Numbered from the stretch's first letter, positions 1 through 9,284 are shown. The stretch: DNA of 64,000 nt from an uncultured Ignavibacteria bacterium (GCA_903939735.1 CAJAIA010000001.1:165169-229168); one strand, 5' to 3'. Notes: generated from the letters alone by a model not told the origin. Program-made: numbers and translations.

Positions 1-68
1 AGTGGGATACACTCCTCGAGGCGTACATCGACTGGGAGGAACGCCAAGCTCGACGTGGCGGTGCGTAA
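1..68 (+). CDS. C-terminal end of an unidentified protein (5' truncated)
   Basis: An open frame (codons starting at base 3) runs from the window edge to a TAA at 66-68 and ends ...YIDWEERQARRGGA. The charged, helical composition looks like real protein. The stop lies 3 bases before the convergent stop of the gene at 72, which is the arrangement expected of two real genes meeting tail to tail. Only 21 codons are visible, so no family can be named. Confidence 0.45.
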   Translation, partial: WDTLLEAYIDWEERQARRGGA

Positions 69-71
69 CCT

Positions 72-719
72 CTACACGAGCGTATAGAAGTCACCACCGG
101 CATCACTGTTGATGTGCACGACGCCTGCGCGTACGAGCTTGACAAGTATCTGTGCCGCGCGACGTTTTGAGATGTTGACCAGTCGTGCAAAGTCCGTCAC
201 GCTCGCCCGCCCATGGCGTTCCAGATAGGTGAAGAGTCGCCGCTCGCGGTCGCCAATACTCAGCGTCATGGGCGGTGACGTAGGGTTTTGACTCGCCAGT
301 ATGCGGGTCATCTCACGGCTTGCCGTTACAGATTTCTCCCCTTGACGAATGAACGCCTTGCGCTCGTGCGGACGTTCATTCGGATCATCAGACACGAGTC
401 GATGGGGCTTTTGTTGGCTATTTGGAACGTAGACGACCACCACATCGCGCTGGTCAATCCCGATTACCTCGGTGGTGAGGGTTAGCTCTGGAGTAATCAC
501 GAGTTGGCATGCCTCAATCTGGGCGATCTGCTCCTTCTCTGATTCGACGCCAACGATTGTTCCGTTGTCATCAACGCCAAGGAGGAGCATCCCACCTGTT
601 GTATTGGCAAACGCAATCACCTCACGAGCGATCTTATCGATCGTTGTGAACTTCCGCTTGAATTCTACTGTCGAGGACTCACCCACTCGGATGATCTCTC
701 GAAGCTCGTGTCGCTTCAT
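72..719 (-). CDS. AlbA_2/Schlafen-type DNA-binding regulator with C-terminal winged helix
   Basis: A 215-residue protein. The N-terminal half has the AlbA_2 (Schlafen-like) pattern: an ESSTVEFKRKF segment around residue 14, then FANTTGGMLLLGVDDNG around 37-53. The last 65 residues read as a winged helix-turn-helix (LFTYLERHGRASVTDFARL followed by a recognition-helix-like segment). The family includes ATP-binding transcriptional regulators; the target is unknown. The start at 719 is chosen because an AAGGAG ribosome site precedes it and because a longer version would run into the upstream gene. It follows the peptide-binding lipoprotein by 53 bases and may be the last gene of that transcript. 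Confidence in the fold is good; the function is inferred only at family level. Confidence 0.8.
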   Translation of the reverse strand: MKRHELREIIRVGESSTVEFKRKFTTIDKIAREVIAFANTTGGMLLLGVDDNGTIVGVESEKEQIAQIEACQLVITPELTLTTEVIGIDQRDVVVVYVPNSQQKPHRLVSDDPNERPHERKAFIRQGEKSVTASREMTRILASQNPTSPPMTLSIGDRERRLFTYLERHGRASVTDFARLVNISKRRAAQILVKLVRAGVVHINSDAGGDFYTLV

Positions 720-772
720 GACTGCTATCGCTCCTTGCGACCGATCTGACCGTGAAGCAATTGCTGCGCGGA

Positions 773-2533
773 TTACTGCGCCTGAACGTACTTCCATTGT
801 CCAGCTGGCACCCACCATTGCGGCGGGTTATACCCAGGGCGAACAGCAGAGAACGTAACGTTCTGCAGGCGACGGTTGTACACCGCAGGATAGAGTGGAC
901 TCCACAGGAAGACGTATGGCTGCTCACGAGCGATGATTTGCTGGAACTCCTTCATGTAGGCGACGCGCTTCTGCTCATCAAACTCTACACGATTAAGCTC
1001 GAGAAGTTGATCAACACGTGGGTTCATGAAGCTCACGTAGTTGCTGCCACGATTCTTCGCCTGCGATGAGTGCCAGATTTGGTACGGATCACTCGGGATT
1101 GGATCGTTAATCCATCCACCGATGTAGAGATCAAACTGTCGTGCCTTCTGATTCTCCTGAAACACACTCCACTCAAGCTTGCGAATCTCCATCTTGATGC
1201 CAACCTTTCGGAGCTCCTCTGAGAGATTCACGGCAAGGGCTTCGCGCAATTCATTCCCTGCATTGATCAGCATGGTGAGCGTCAGTGGTGTGGACTTACC
1301 ATTGACAGCCTTATCCAACACACCATCGCCGTTGGCGTCGGACCAACCGGCTTGAGCCAGAAGCGACTTCGCGATAGCAGGATCGTACGCAATGTTCGGC
1401 AACGACTTATCATACTCCGGACGGTCCTGATAGATCGGCGAGTTCACGGTGGTGGCCAAACCACGAACGAGCTGCTTGATGAGCGCATCGCGATCAACGC
1501 AGTGCGCAATTGCCTTACGGACGTTCACATCGGCCAGGATCGGCCGTGCCATATTGAAGCCGATGTAGGAGTAGGCCTGCGTTTGGAATGCAAACTTGCG
1601 GAGGTGCGGCGTTGCCACCGTATCGATTTCTTCCGTGTACTTCGTTGGAGGAACGTACTCCATGAAATCGATCTCTGCGTTCTTCAGAGCGACAACCGCG
1701 CTGTTACGATCATTGATGACTTTGTAAATGAGCTTGTCAGCATAGGCAGGATTCCATGCATCCTTCCCCTTTGCCCAGAATGCATCATTACGGCGCAGCG
1801 TGACGGACTCACCGGTCTTCCACTCTTCATACATGTACGGACCCGACCCAATGTTCAGCGCTGGGTCGCGACGCACATTCTCAGAACCATACCAGTCAGC
1901 AAATTCCTTGATCGCAGGATTTGCTTGTGCAGCCTCCATCGATGCCGTCTCGGCAAACGTATACTTATCGGTAAGCCCCTTTGGATCCAACACATGCTTT
2001 GGCATGATCCACAACGACCCAAGGAAGTACTCGGCAAGGAAGTATGGCTGCGACATCGTAATGACGATGGTCGTTGGTGATGCTGCTACGACGTCCTTGA
2101 CGGACTCATAGTAGTTACGCAACGCAGCCGCATCGGCAATCAACGGATTCGCAATTGCCTTAAAGCTGAACACAACATCCTGCGCGGTAAGGGGCTTTCC
2201 ATCAGAGAACGTGATCCCCTTCTTCAGCGTGAACGTATACGTGAGGTGATCGTCGCTCACCAGTGGTCGTGCTTCAGCCAGCACTGGATACGGCTCCGTT
2301 GTCAGGAAGTCCTGACCGAGCAACTTCTGAAACACTCGATCAGCCATTGCCGACGCACCAGCATCCGATGTAACGTACGGATTGATGCCGTGCGGATCAG
2401 AGAGCTGATGGATGACGATCCAATCGCCGGCAACTGGATCACCAGCTGCATCAGTTTCAGATGTTGCCCCACCGCCACATGCAGTAAGGAAGAGTGCAAG
2501 CGCTGCACCAGCGAGGAGAAGGAACTTATTCAT
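773..2533 (-). CDS. Peptide ABC transporter substrate-binding lipoprotein (SBP family 5)
   Basis: A 586-residue OppA/DppA-like extracellular solute-binding protein (SBP_bac_5). The N-terminus MNKFLLLAGAALALFLTAC is a lipoprotein signal with lipobox LTAC and acylated Cys19, followed by a low-complexity GGGATS linker. Characteristic family segments include ITFSDGKPLTAQDVVFSFKA and SGPYMYEEWK. It should bind oligopeptides or a similar ligand at the membrane and feed an ABC permease, but no permease or ATPase gene lies in the window, so it is an orphan here. The start (ATG 2533, or 2536) overlaps the end of hprK by 8-11 bases; a frame extending further upstream to 2647 would begin with a stretch that does not look like a signal peptide. 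Family confident, ligand unknown. Confidence 0.9.
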   Translation of the reverse strand: MNKFLLLAGAALALFLTACGGGATSETDAAGDPVAGDWIVIHQLSDPHGINPYVTSDAGASAMADRVFQKLLGQDFLTTEPYPVLAEARPLVSDDHLTYTFTLKKGITFSDGKPLTAQDVVFSFKAIANPLIADAAALRNYYESVKDVVAASPTTIVITMSQPYFLAEYFLGSLWIMPKHVLDPKGLTDKYTFAETASMEAAQANPAIKEFADWYGSENVRRDPALNIGSGPYMYEEWKTGESVTLRRNDAFWAKGKDAWNPAYADKLIYKVINDRNSAVVALKNAEIDFMEYVPPTKYTEEIDTVATPHLRKFAFQTQAYSYIGFNMARPILADVNVRKAIAHCVDRDALIKQLVRGLATTVNSPIYQDRPEYDKSLPNIAYDPAIAKSLLAQAGWSDANGDGVLDKAVNGKSTPLTLTMLINAGNELREALAVNLSEELRKVGIKMEIRKLEWSVFQENQKARQFDLYIGGWINDPIPSDPYQIWHSSQAKNRGSNYVSFMNPRVDQLLELNRVEFDEQKRVAYMKEFQQIIAREQPYVFLWSPLYPAVYNRRLQNVTFSAVRPGYNPPQWWVPAGQWKYVQAQ

Positions 2534-3539
2534 CATCAGATTGGAAGTACGTGACATTGCGTTGGTCAAGAGATGACGGGGATTGTTTACGTCGTTGAAT
2601 TTCTTCCTGAAGCCGATCTGCGAGCGCCTTTGAGGCGTCATATCCATAGGTGCGCAGAAGGTAGTTGAGTGCGATCGTCTCGGAGATAACCGTGACGTTC
2701 TTCCCGGGAAAGATGGGCAGCTTCACTGTTGGGAGCTGAACACCCATGACCTCTGTCGTCGACTCATCGAGGCCTGTGCGATTGTATTCCGTTTCACGAT
2801 CATAGACTTCGAGCTCTACAAGAATCTCGCAGCGCTTCTGGAAACGTATCGAGCGGATGCCAAACATTTGTCGCACATCGATAACGCCAAGACCACGAAT
2901 CTCCATGCAGTGCTTGATCAGAGATGTTCCGGTGCCCATCAGAATGCTCTCGCGCTTCTTTGTGAGCACGACAATATCATCAGCAACGAGACGGTGTCCG
3001 CGCTCAACAAGATCTAACGCGATTTCGCTCTTGCCGATACCACTCTTGCCGGTAAAGAGCATCCCTACACCGTAGACATCGACAAAGGATGCATGGACGC
3101 TGAGTTGTTCTGCAAACTGATCATCGAGATACTCGCTGAGCAGGTAGATAGTCTTGGTCGTATCAAACGGTGTTACAAGAACGGCGATACCGTGTTCCTG
3201 TGCAACGTCGAGGAGCTCTTGGCTGAGAGCATGATCGTTGGCACACACAATAACGGGTACCTTGAACGCACAGATTCCCGCAAATGCTGCACGGCGTTGT
3301 TCAGCTGTGAGCGAGGTGAGATAGTAAAACTCGGTGTTACCAAACAACTGAACACGTGAATACGTAAAGAGCTCGGTATAGCCTGCGAGGGCAAGCTGCG
3401 GCCGGTGTAGGCTCTTGTCCGTAATCCTGTTATCGAGTCCAATGTCACCTGTGAGCGGACGCAGCGCTACGGGTCCGTTGAGAAGCTCACGTACCGTAAC
3501 GAACTCTTTGACCGTCGGTTGTAATGTTCGAAGCGCCAT
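2526..3539 (-). CDS. hprK: HPr kinase/phosphorylase
   Basis: A 337-residue protein of normal family length. HprK phosphorylates and dephosphorylates Ser46 of HPr (or an HPr-like protein) in response to metabolic state. The P-loop GKSGIGKS is at residues 164-171 inside the family signature YGVGMLFTGKSGIGKSE, ADD follows at 186-188, and the HprK-specific MEIRGLGVIDV motif comes later. It lies 18 bases downstream of hpf and overlaps the peptide-binding lipoprotein gene. No HPr or PTS gene is visible here; in lineages without a sugar PTS the enzyme is usually regulatory. A TATTTTTC sequence (one mismatch to TAnnTTTG) sits 5 bases before the ATG, so an internal promoter is possible. Confidence 0.95.
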   Translation of the reverse strand: MALRTLQPTVKEFVTVRELLNGPVALRPLTGDIGLDNRITDKSLHRPQLALAGYTELFTYSRVQLFGNTEFYYLTSLTAEQRRAAFAGICAFKVPVIVCANDHALSQELLDVAQEHGIAVLVTPFDTTKTIYLLSEYLDDQFAEQLSVHASFVDVYGVGMLFTGKSGIGKSEIALDLVERGHRLVADDIVVLTKKRESILMGTGTSLIKHCMEIRGLGVIDVRQMFGIRSIRFQKRCEILVELEVYDRETEYNRTGLDESTTEVMGVQLPTVKLPIFPGKNVTVISETIALNYLLRTYGYDASKALADRLQEEIQRRKQSPSSLDQRNVTYFQSDDE

Positions 3540-3557
3540 GGCGGGAAAAATACGGGA

Positions 3558-3845
3558 TTAGTGCTTCGCAGCCTTCTCATGAATCTTTGACAGCTGACGG
3601 TGCACCTTGAGAGCAGCGTCGTGGATAGCCTTGGTTGTTTCATCATGAGCGACCTTCGCCACCACGATGTGTCCATTGAGCTTCACGGTAAACTCACATG
3701 AAGCGCCAAGGGGCTCCGCTTGGACAACCACATCGACACGCGTGATCTTGTTCGAGAACTTCTCAAACCCCGCTGCGCTGTCGGAGGCAAGTTGATACTC
3801 CAGTTCCTTCAGGTCGTAGTGCCGCGTCGAGATATGGATATCCAT
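3558..3845 (-). CDS. hpf: Ribosome hibernation-promoting factor (short form)
   Basis: A 95-residue HPF/RaiA protein, begun at MDIHISTRHYDL after a strong GGGAGAGG ribosome site. Such factors bind the 30S decoding region and inactivate or dimerise ribosomes in stationary phase. The pattern of the family is visible: an N-terminal beta strand, a helix with SAAGFEKFSNKI, the VDVVVQ strand, and a C-terminal helix with AIHDAALKVHRQLSKIHEK. It has no long-form C-terminal dimerisation domain. It is the first gene of a run with hprK, a pairing common across bacteria (compare hpf near ptsN/hprK). Confidence 0.9.
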   Translation of the reverse strand: MDIHISTRHYDLKELEYQLASDSAAGFEKFSNKITRVDVVVQAEPLGASCEFTVKLNGHIVVAKVAHDETTKAIHDAALKVHRQLSKIHEKAAKH

Positions 3846-3889
3846 GCCAACCTCTCCCTTCCAATGCTGGTGAAGAATGACGACGACGA

Positions 3890-4711
3890 TTACATCGTCT
3901 TGGCGGGTGGACGAACAAAGAGTAAAAATCCTACACGGAGTTGAAATCCGCCTGTCTGAACGCGATAATCAGATCGTAACCGTTCTGGCACTGCGGCAAC
4001 GAACGAGGAGGCTGCCTCGCGCATCATTGGTGCGGAAAGGGGCATATAGAGGTAACCGCCCTCGAGCGTCACCGCGGCCCGTACGTTCTTCCCCACCTCA
4101 CCGTCAAGTCCGAGCGATACGCCAGTGCGGATCTGCAGCGCCGGTACGATATGCGAGTCGTTGTAGCGCTGGCCTCCGCGGCGCGCTCCAGGTAACGTTG
4201 TGCTCGACAGTTCCTCATCCCATCGAAACGACACGTGGCCAATCCCAAGTCCAGCGCCGACGTATCCGGTAAACTGGCGATACACTGGGAAATAGTCCAC
4301 CGTGATCATAGCTGGGATACACGTGAGCGACATATTCTGGGTGACATTCTGCGTTGGACCAAAGGATGTATCCCGCAGCAGCGGCTGATAGTCGTAGTTC
4401 TCTCGGACGACGGCACGGAAGTACCCCGCCGATACACCGAAGCTGACGTCATCGAGTTGATAGGTGGATAAGGAACCTCCAAACCCCACCGGGACGTCGA
4501 ACCCACTGGCCTTTCCGCCAAACACCGCTTGGTAATCTCGGAACAACTCGTCGGCATCAATCCCAATCGTCCATGCTGCTGTTGCTTCGAAACGGACAGG
4601 ACGTTGGTTGCCACGACGTAGGTCGCGTTCCTTCAGAATCTCAAGATCCTGGGCCGTCACTCCTGATGTGAGTGCGCCGCAGAGCAGCCCCATCAGCAGA
4701 ATGATGCGCAT
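3890..4711 (-). CDS. Outer-membrane beta-barrel-like protein, unknown function
   Basis: A 273-residue exported protein with a clear signal peptide (MRIILLMGLLCGALTSGVTAQ, cleavage near residue 20). The rest has alternating hydrophobic/polar strands with many Tyr, Gly and aromatic girdle residues (VGFGGSLSTYQLDDVSFGVS, YVGAGLGIGHVSF, LRVGFLLF), typical of small outer-membrane barrels. No named family is recognised. Its ATG shares one base with the arginase stop (TGATG), so it is probably translated by re-initiation in an accD-arginase-barrel operon. Confidence 0.75.
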   Translation of the reverse strand: MRIILLMGLLCGALTSGVTAQDLEILKERDLRRGNQRPVRFEATAAWTIGIDADELFRDYQAVFGGKASGFDVPVGFGGSLSTYQLDDVSFGVSAGYFRAVVRENYDYQPLLRDTSFGPTQNVTQNMSLTCIPAMITVDYFPVYRQFTGYVGAGLGIGHVSFRWDEELSSTTLPGARRGGQRYNDSHIVPALQIRTGVSLGLDGEVGKNVRAAVTLEGGYLYMPLSAPMMREAASSFVAAVPERLRSDYRVQTGGFQLRVGFLLFVRPPAKTM

Positions 4712-5628
4712 CAGAGGATACGCTTGCCCATAGACGATGCGATGATCTCTGCTGCGAATTCCGCAGTCTTGTTGCGATCATCGAGAATAGGATTAACCTC
4801 TGCTACTTCGAGTGATGCATAGGCATCAATCTGCGAGATCATCTCCATAAACACATGCGCCTCGCGCATCGTGAGGCCTCCGGCCACAGGCGTACCAACA
4901 CCAGGTGCAACCGATGGATCGACGCCATCAACGTCAAACGAAATATGCAAGTGGTCTACCGAGCGCGACATATCCTCGAGGACACGTGAGGCGATCTCGT
5001 ACATGCCAAGTCGATCAACATCGAACATTGTATAGGCGGCAACACCTAACTCCTTGATGAGCTCGCGCTCACCCAGATCAATACTGCGCAAACCAATCAC
5101 GGCAAGATTTCGTGGATCGAGCTTTGGGAAGGCTCCCCCGAGCGATGTTAGCTGAGGATGACCAATACCCATCGCGACGGCCAATGGCATCCCGTGGATG
5201 TTTCCACTAGGCGTCGTATCAGCTGTATTCATGTCGGCGTGCGCATCGATCCAAATCACTCCCAGCGTCTTGCCATGTTCTTTGCAATGCGCTCCGATGC
5301 CTGCGATGGAACCGACAGACATCGAGTGATCCCCACCGATCAGCAGCGGAAAATCTCCTTCATCGAGAATACTCTTCACCCGTGTGCACAGCACCTGACT
5401 CATGGCGGAGACTTCCGGCAGGTACTTCAGCTTCGGATCTTGCAATTCCTGGACTTCGATGTTCCGAATCGGGATGTCACCCTCATCGATCACAGTGTAT
5501 CCAAGAGACTCGAGCTTTACATCGACGTCTGCGATGCGCAGTGCAGATGGACCCATGTCGACGCCACGGCGGTCGGCACCAAGGTCAATTGGGAAACCCA
5601 ACATGCGCACGCGAGTTGCTTTACGCAC
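4711..5628 (-). CDS. Arginase/agmatinase family ureohydrolase (arginase-like)
   Basis: About 305 residues, the usual arginase length. It hydrolyses arginine to ornithine and urea if a true arginase. Binuclear manganese ligands are all present: GGDHS at 98-102, DAHAD at 128-132 and SFDVDGVDP at 230-238. RRGVDMGPSALR near the N-terminus and APGVGTPVAGG are arginase-type rather than agmatinase-type. The start is uncertain. The GTG at 5628 gives a natural first strand and an 8-base overlap with accD. The ATG at 5604 would cut into that strand and has no ribosome site. No urea-cycle or arginine genes accompany it; it is inserted between accD and a beta-barrel gene. Confidence 0.88.
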   Translation of the reverse strand: MRKATRVRMLGFPIDLGADRRGVDMGPSALRIADVDVKLESLGYTVIDEGDIPIRNIEVQELQDPKLKYLPEVSAMSQVLCTRVKSILDEGDFPLLIGGDHSMSVGSIAGIGAHCKEHGKTLGVIWIDAHADMNTADTTPSGNIHGMPLAVAMGIGHPQLTSLGGAFPKLDPRNLAVIGLRSIDLGERELIKELGVAAYTMFDVDRLGMYEIASRVLEDMSRSVDHLHISFDVDGVDPSVAPGVGTPVAGGLTMREAHVFMEMISQIDAYASLEVAEVNPILDDRNKTAEFAAEIIASSMGKRIL

Positions 5629-6475
5629 GACTGCCACCCATGAGGTGTTGAAGAACCGTGGCAAGCTGTTGCTTGAGTTGCTTACGATGAACGACCATAT
5701 CGACGAATCCGTGCTCAAGCAAGAATTCCGAACGTTGGAAGCCTTCAGGGAGCTTACGACGAATAGTCTGCTCGATAACTCGCGGTCCGGCGAACCCAAT
5801 AAGGGCCTTAGGTTCAGCGATAATCACATCCCCAAGCATCGCGTACGATGCCGACACACCACCCGTTGTTGGGTCGGTTAGTAATGAGATGTATGGCAAC
5901 CCCGCCTCGCCAAGTTCCGAGAGGAAGGCACTCGTCTTTGCCATCTGCATCAGCGACAATGCCGCTTCCTGCATGCGTGCGCCACCCGAGGCCGAGATGA
6001 AGACAAAGGGCATCTTCTGTTCCAGCGCGCGACGTCCAGCACGGACGAACTTCTCACCAACGACAGAACCCATTGAACCGCCGATGAAGCCAAAGTTCAT
6101 GCAGCCGAATGCGATTGGCATGCCATGCACCTTGCCCGTGCCTGTTGTTACAGCATCAGGTAGGTCTGTACGCGAGTACGCTTCTTTCAGACGAGCCTTG
6201 TACGGACGCGTATCGACAAACTCAAGCGGATCTGCTGAGCGCACCGAACGGTCTGTCTCATGCCACGATCCACGGTCGATAAGAACATCAACGTACTTCG
6301 AGCTTCCGATACGGAAGTGATGATCGCAAGAAGGACATGTGAACGCATGCTCTTCGAGCTCCTTGCGGTAAATAATGGATGTACACTCTGGGCACTTTGT
6401 CCAGAGTCCATCGGGCATCTCACGGAGCTGTTGCTCGGTGGTGATGTTTTTATTCTTTCGGAGGAACCAAGCCAT
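5621..6475 (-). CDS. accD: Acetyl-CoA carboxylase carboxyltransferase subunit beta
   Basis: A 284-residue AccD, the beta half of the carboxyltransferase that moves CO2 from carboxybiotin to acetyl-CoA in fatty acid synthesis. The N-terminal zinc ribbon is intact (Cys28-x2-Cys31 and Cys47-x2-Cys50). The crotonase-like core includes FISASGGARMQEAALSLMQM and the TDPTTGGVSASYAMLGD segment. The start is ATG 6475: the TTG six bases further upstream belongs to a TACTTTTG promoter box. The biotin carboxylase gene accC is 18 kb away at 24367; accA and accB are not in the window. Confidence 0.95.
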   Translation of the reverse strand: MAWFLRKNKNITTEQQLREMPDGLWTKCPECTSIIYRKELEEHAFTCPSCDHHFRIGSSKYVDVLIDRGSWHETDRSVRSADPLEFVDTRPYKARLKEAYSRTDLPDAVTTGTGKVHGMPIAFGCMNFGFIGGSMGSVVGEKFVRAGRRALEQKMPFVFISASGGARMQEAALSLMQMAKTSAFLSELGEAGLPYISLLTDPTTGGVSASYAMLGDVIIAEPKALIGFAGPRVIEQTIRRKLPEGFQRSEFLLEHGFVDMVVHRKQLKQQLATVLQHLMGGSRA

Positions 6476-6478
6476 GTA

Positions 6479-6486
6479 CAAAAGTA
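6479..6486 (-). promoter_or_regulatory. TAnnTTTG -7 box of accD
   Basis: The minus strand reads TACTTTTG, a full match to the Bacteroidota -7 consensus TAnnTTTG, only three bases (TAC) before the accD ATG. With the usual spacing the transcript would start at or next to the start codon. No clear -33 TTG was found. Confidence 0.5.
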
Positions 6487-6514
6487 CGCAATAGGATGTG
6501 CTTGGCGAGGGGGC

Positions 6515-8749
6515 TTACCTGCTGATAAGGATCTTTCGAGTGCCGGTCCGCGACCAGCAGATGTAGGCTCCGGCAGGTAGATCGGCGGTAGAATCACCAA
6601 TGTACCGTCCAGTAAGATCGTACACCGTAAACTCCCCGTTCTCGGCAACATCCACCTGCTGTGCCTCTTCGACGCTTGTGGGCACGACAGGAACGTTATG
6701 GAAACTCAGGGCTCCGATGCCTCCGGCTGTCACCAACCAGGGACCCTGATAGATAGAGGTCGCATCATCATAGGCATAGTCGGGCACATAGCTAATGCGC
6801 GTCACAGCACGCGGAAAGACCAACGTTACCGTCGAACCCTGCACATCGACAGAACGAGGATGGAGCGTAGGTACATCATTTGCAAACCAGGCATCAACTG
6901 CACCACGTCGAGCACCGTTGACAATAATGTCGGAGCTCATCATGAGTTGATCGGTATGCCGGAACCGCACGCGAACGACGGAGTCGGGCCCTGACGTGGC
7001 CTGGTCAATTGTTGGCGAAAGATGCACACGTCCGGGCTGCATCGAGAGCTCCGTGCGGCGATAGAGCTCGAAGAGCTGCTGTGCCAGGGTTGTGTAGCCT
7101 ACACCGTAATAGTGGCAGCCATCATGACCTGGAAGTCCGCTCGCTGCATGAACGATCACATCAGGATAGAGATCCTGCAGACGTCGTTGTTCGTCGCGAA
7201 GTTCTGCATGACCTGGACCACCACATCCGGGTCGAATCTGCACAACAACAATGGTTGTAAGGTTTGGCAAATCGTTCTTCCATGCTCGACGCAGTGTGTC
7301 GAACAATGCAACGTAATCGTCGCTCGATGAGTTAGACTCGCCTTGGTACCAAAACAACCAGCGGATCTTCTCACGTGCCCCGCTCTTGATGATGCGGTAG
7401 AGCCAACTGCCGTAAATCGTGCCAAGATTTAATCGGTTTGCAGGATCAGGAAGATGCGCCTCAATCCTGGTGCCGCCAACCCCTCCGCTGATGCAAAGCG
7501 TGGCCTGACGAAACTGCGTCGTGATTGCCTGTTGTAGTTGGAATGGCCACGCACCAACACTGCTTCCACCCCCACTTGTTGTTGGGTTACTGAGTGTTAT
7601 CGCTGTGTCGGACGCACGTTGACTGAAGTTTGCCCCAAACGTTCGTGCCCATGGCGAGGAGAGCAACGTTCCATCACCAAAGATTGAATTCGATTGGCCA
7701 TTCACCGTGAAGACAAATCCCGGCGCAATGTCGAGCACGCGTAACACTGTGTCAACGCTGCTTCGCGCTGATCGAGTCGTGACTGTCACACTCCACGAAG
7801 CCAACTCCCCGTCCACAACAAAACTGTCGCGTACAATACTCCCCTGCCGAAGCCCACGAACGTTATGCGTGTGTACAACGACATCATCACGTCGGACAAT
7901 GAACGAGGCATCAACGATGGTATCAGATTCAACAATGCCCTCTAACCGCAACGTGCTACCTGGTTCGACAACCTCCAATTGACGTGGGGCCTGAAGAAAT
8001 CGAACGGCCGGTGGCACTGGATCAGGTGCACGTTTGATTGCATAGCGAGCGTGAAGGTATGCTTCAACGGAGGCATGCTCTTGGGATGTAAGCGCCTTCT
8101 CGTAGATAAGGATCTCGGCCATCGTGCCGTTGAACGTATTTCCTTGCTGATACGCTCCGATGTAGATCACGGTATCACTGTTTGGTGGTACCACATCGCT
8201 TGATGTTTCTCGATTATTCAGCGCAATTGTTGTTGCGCCCGTCGCGTGCGCGTGTCGAACGCGAAGCACCGTTGGACCAGACATTGCCATTGCACTGATG
8301 CTCATTCGGCTGAAGTCGCCGTTATGAAGCACCGTCGGGGTTCCGGGCGAACTTGTGTAGAGCGCTCTGGATTGTCCTGAAACCATGTTATTGGCTGCGT
8401 TCACACCGTTCCACTCGACAACGACATACACGGTGTAGTCGCGCTGAGCAGGAAAGACCGCTGGTGCTCGCAGGTATGACGTACCATTGAAAAAGATGGC
8501 AGGACGACCATTGATCGTCCGACGAAGGAGTGCAGATCCATCGGCAGCCACACAGATATGGCCTCCAACGATGGACGCCCACGTGCTTACGGCAGATGAG
8601 GTATCCGTTGGCACTGAGTGCGTCACCAGGGTGTCAGCCCGCAACCACAGGCGTAGACCTGTCGTGGGGAGTGGCTGCGCAGTAGCAAAACTCGCAACAG
8701 CAATCATCGACGTAACAAGCGCGAGCACGGATCGTCGGGAAAAGGTCAT
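6515..8749 (-). CDS. Secreted LamG plus SGNH/sialate O-acetylesterase-like protein with T9SS-type tail
   Basis: A 744-residue exported protein. There is a signal peptide at 1-25 (SVLALVTSMIAVASFATAQ). Residues about 27-235 form a LamG/concanavalin-like lectin domain. Residues about 350-600 form an SGNH carbohydrate esterase of the sialate O-acetylesterase type, with the blocks VNGQSNS, GGVGGTRIEAH, WYQGESNSS and the C-terminal DGCHYYG carrying the expected Asp and His. The final 80 residues (GEFTVYDLTGRYIGDSTADL, then PAGAYICW) look like a type IX secretion sorting tail. It probably deacetylates an extracellular polysaccharide; the substrate is unknown. It ends 29 bases before the accD promoter box. 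Confidence 0.8.
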   Translation of the reverse strand: MTFSRRSVLALVTSMIAVASFATAQPLPTTGLRLWLRADTLVTHSVPTDTSSAVSTWASIVGGHICVAADGSALLRRTINGRPAIFFNGTSYLRAPAVFPAQRDYTVYVVVEWNGVNAANNMVSGQSRALYTSSPGTPTVLHNGDFSRMSISAMAMSGPTVLRVRHAHATGATTIALNNRETSSDVVPPNSDTVIYIGAYQQGNTFNGTMAEILIYEKALTSQEHASVEAYLHARYAIKRAPDPVPPAVRFLQAPRQLEVVEPGSTLRLEGIVESDTIVDASFIVRRDDVVVHTHNVRGLRQGSIVRDSFVVDGELASWSVTVTTRSARSSVDTVLRVLDIAPGFVFTVNGQSNSIFGDGTLLSSPWARTFGANFSQRASDTAITLSNPTTSGGGSSVGAWPFQLQQAITTQFRQATLCISGGVGGTRIEAHLPDPANRLNLGTIYGSWLYRIIKSGAREKIRWLFWYQGESNSSSDDYVALFDTLRRAWKNDLPNLTTIVVVQIRPGCGGPGHAELRDEQRRLQDLYPDVIVHAASGLPGHDGCHYYGVGYTTLAQQLFELYRRTELSMQPGRVHLSPTIDQATSGPDSVVRVRFRHTDQLMMSSDIIVNGARRGAVDAWFANDVPTLHPRSVDVQGSTVTLVFPRAVTRISYVPDYAYDDATSIYQGPWLVTAGGIGALSFHNVPVVPTSVEEAQQVDVAENGEFTVYDLTGRYIGDSTADLPAGAYICWSRTGTRKILISR

Positions 8750-8767
8750 CCGACGAATATATCCTAC

Positions 8768-9244
8768 TTACTTCCCGATCGCCAGCACTTCGTACTGAAT
8801 CACTCCAGCAGGGACCTTCGTCTCCACGACATCTCCAACAACACGCCCAAGAAGCGCCTTGCCGAGTGGACTGGTAACGGAAAGCTTGTTGTGCTCAAAA
8901 TCCGCTTCTTCAGCAGATACAAGGAGATAGTCGATCTCTTTGTTCGTCTTGCGATTCATGAGCTTGACACGACTCAGAATATAGACCTTGTCGTCGGGGA
9001 AGTCCTTGGCATCAATTACCTGCGCCTTACCCAACATTGTCTGGATACGTGCAATGCGAATCTCGAGCAGCTCCTGAGCGTGCTTTGCTGCATCGTAGTC
9101 AGCGTTCTCCGACAAATCGCCGTGGCTTCGTGCTTCAGCGATCTTCTGGGCAATATCGCGGCGTCCGCTGCTCTTCAATTCATGGAGCTCCGCCTGGAGC
9201 TCATGAAGCTTTTCTTTGGTGATGTAGACGGCGTCGCCGGACAT
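8768..9244 (-). CDS. greA: Transcription elongation factor GreA
   Basis: 158 residues, the normal GreA length. It rescues backtracked RNA polymerase by stimulating transcript cleavage. The N-terminal coiled coil carries the tip acidic motif in ARSHGDLSENADYDAAK, and the C-terminal FKBP-like domain is present (VTSPLGKALLGRVVGDVVE). The start is MSGDAVYITKEKL at 9244; longer frames upstream run through a transcription terminator. It is followed after 18 bases by the start of the secreted esterase. Confidence 0.95.
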   Translation of the reverse strand: MSGDAVYITKEKLHELQAELHELKSSGRRDIAQKIAEARSHGDLSENADYDAAKHAQELLEIRIARIQTMLGKAQVIDAKDFPDDKVYILSRVKLMNRKTNKEIDYLLVSAEEADFEHNKLSVTSPLGKALLGRVVGDVVETKVPAGVIQYEVLAIGK

Positions 9245-9284
9245 GGCGCTGACTCCAAAAAGGTGAACTTCGATGGTGAGGCCG

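Noticed and set aside
1352-2080. Long plus-strand open frame (242 codons)
   Set aside because: It is the antisense shadow of the peptide-binding lipoprotein gene, Arg/His-rich and without any family likeness.
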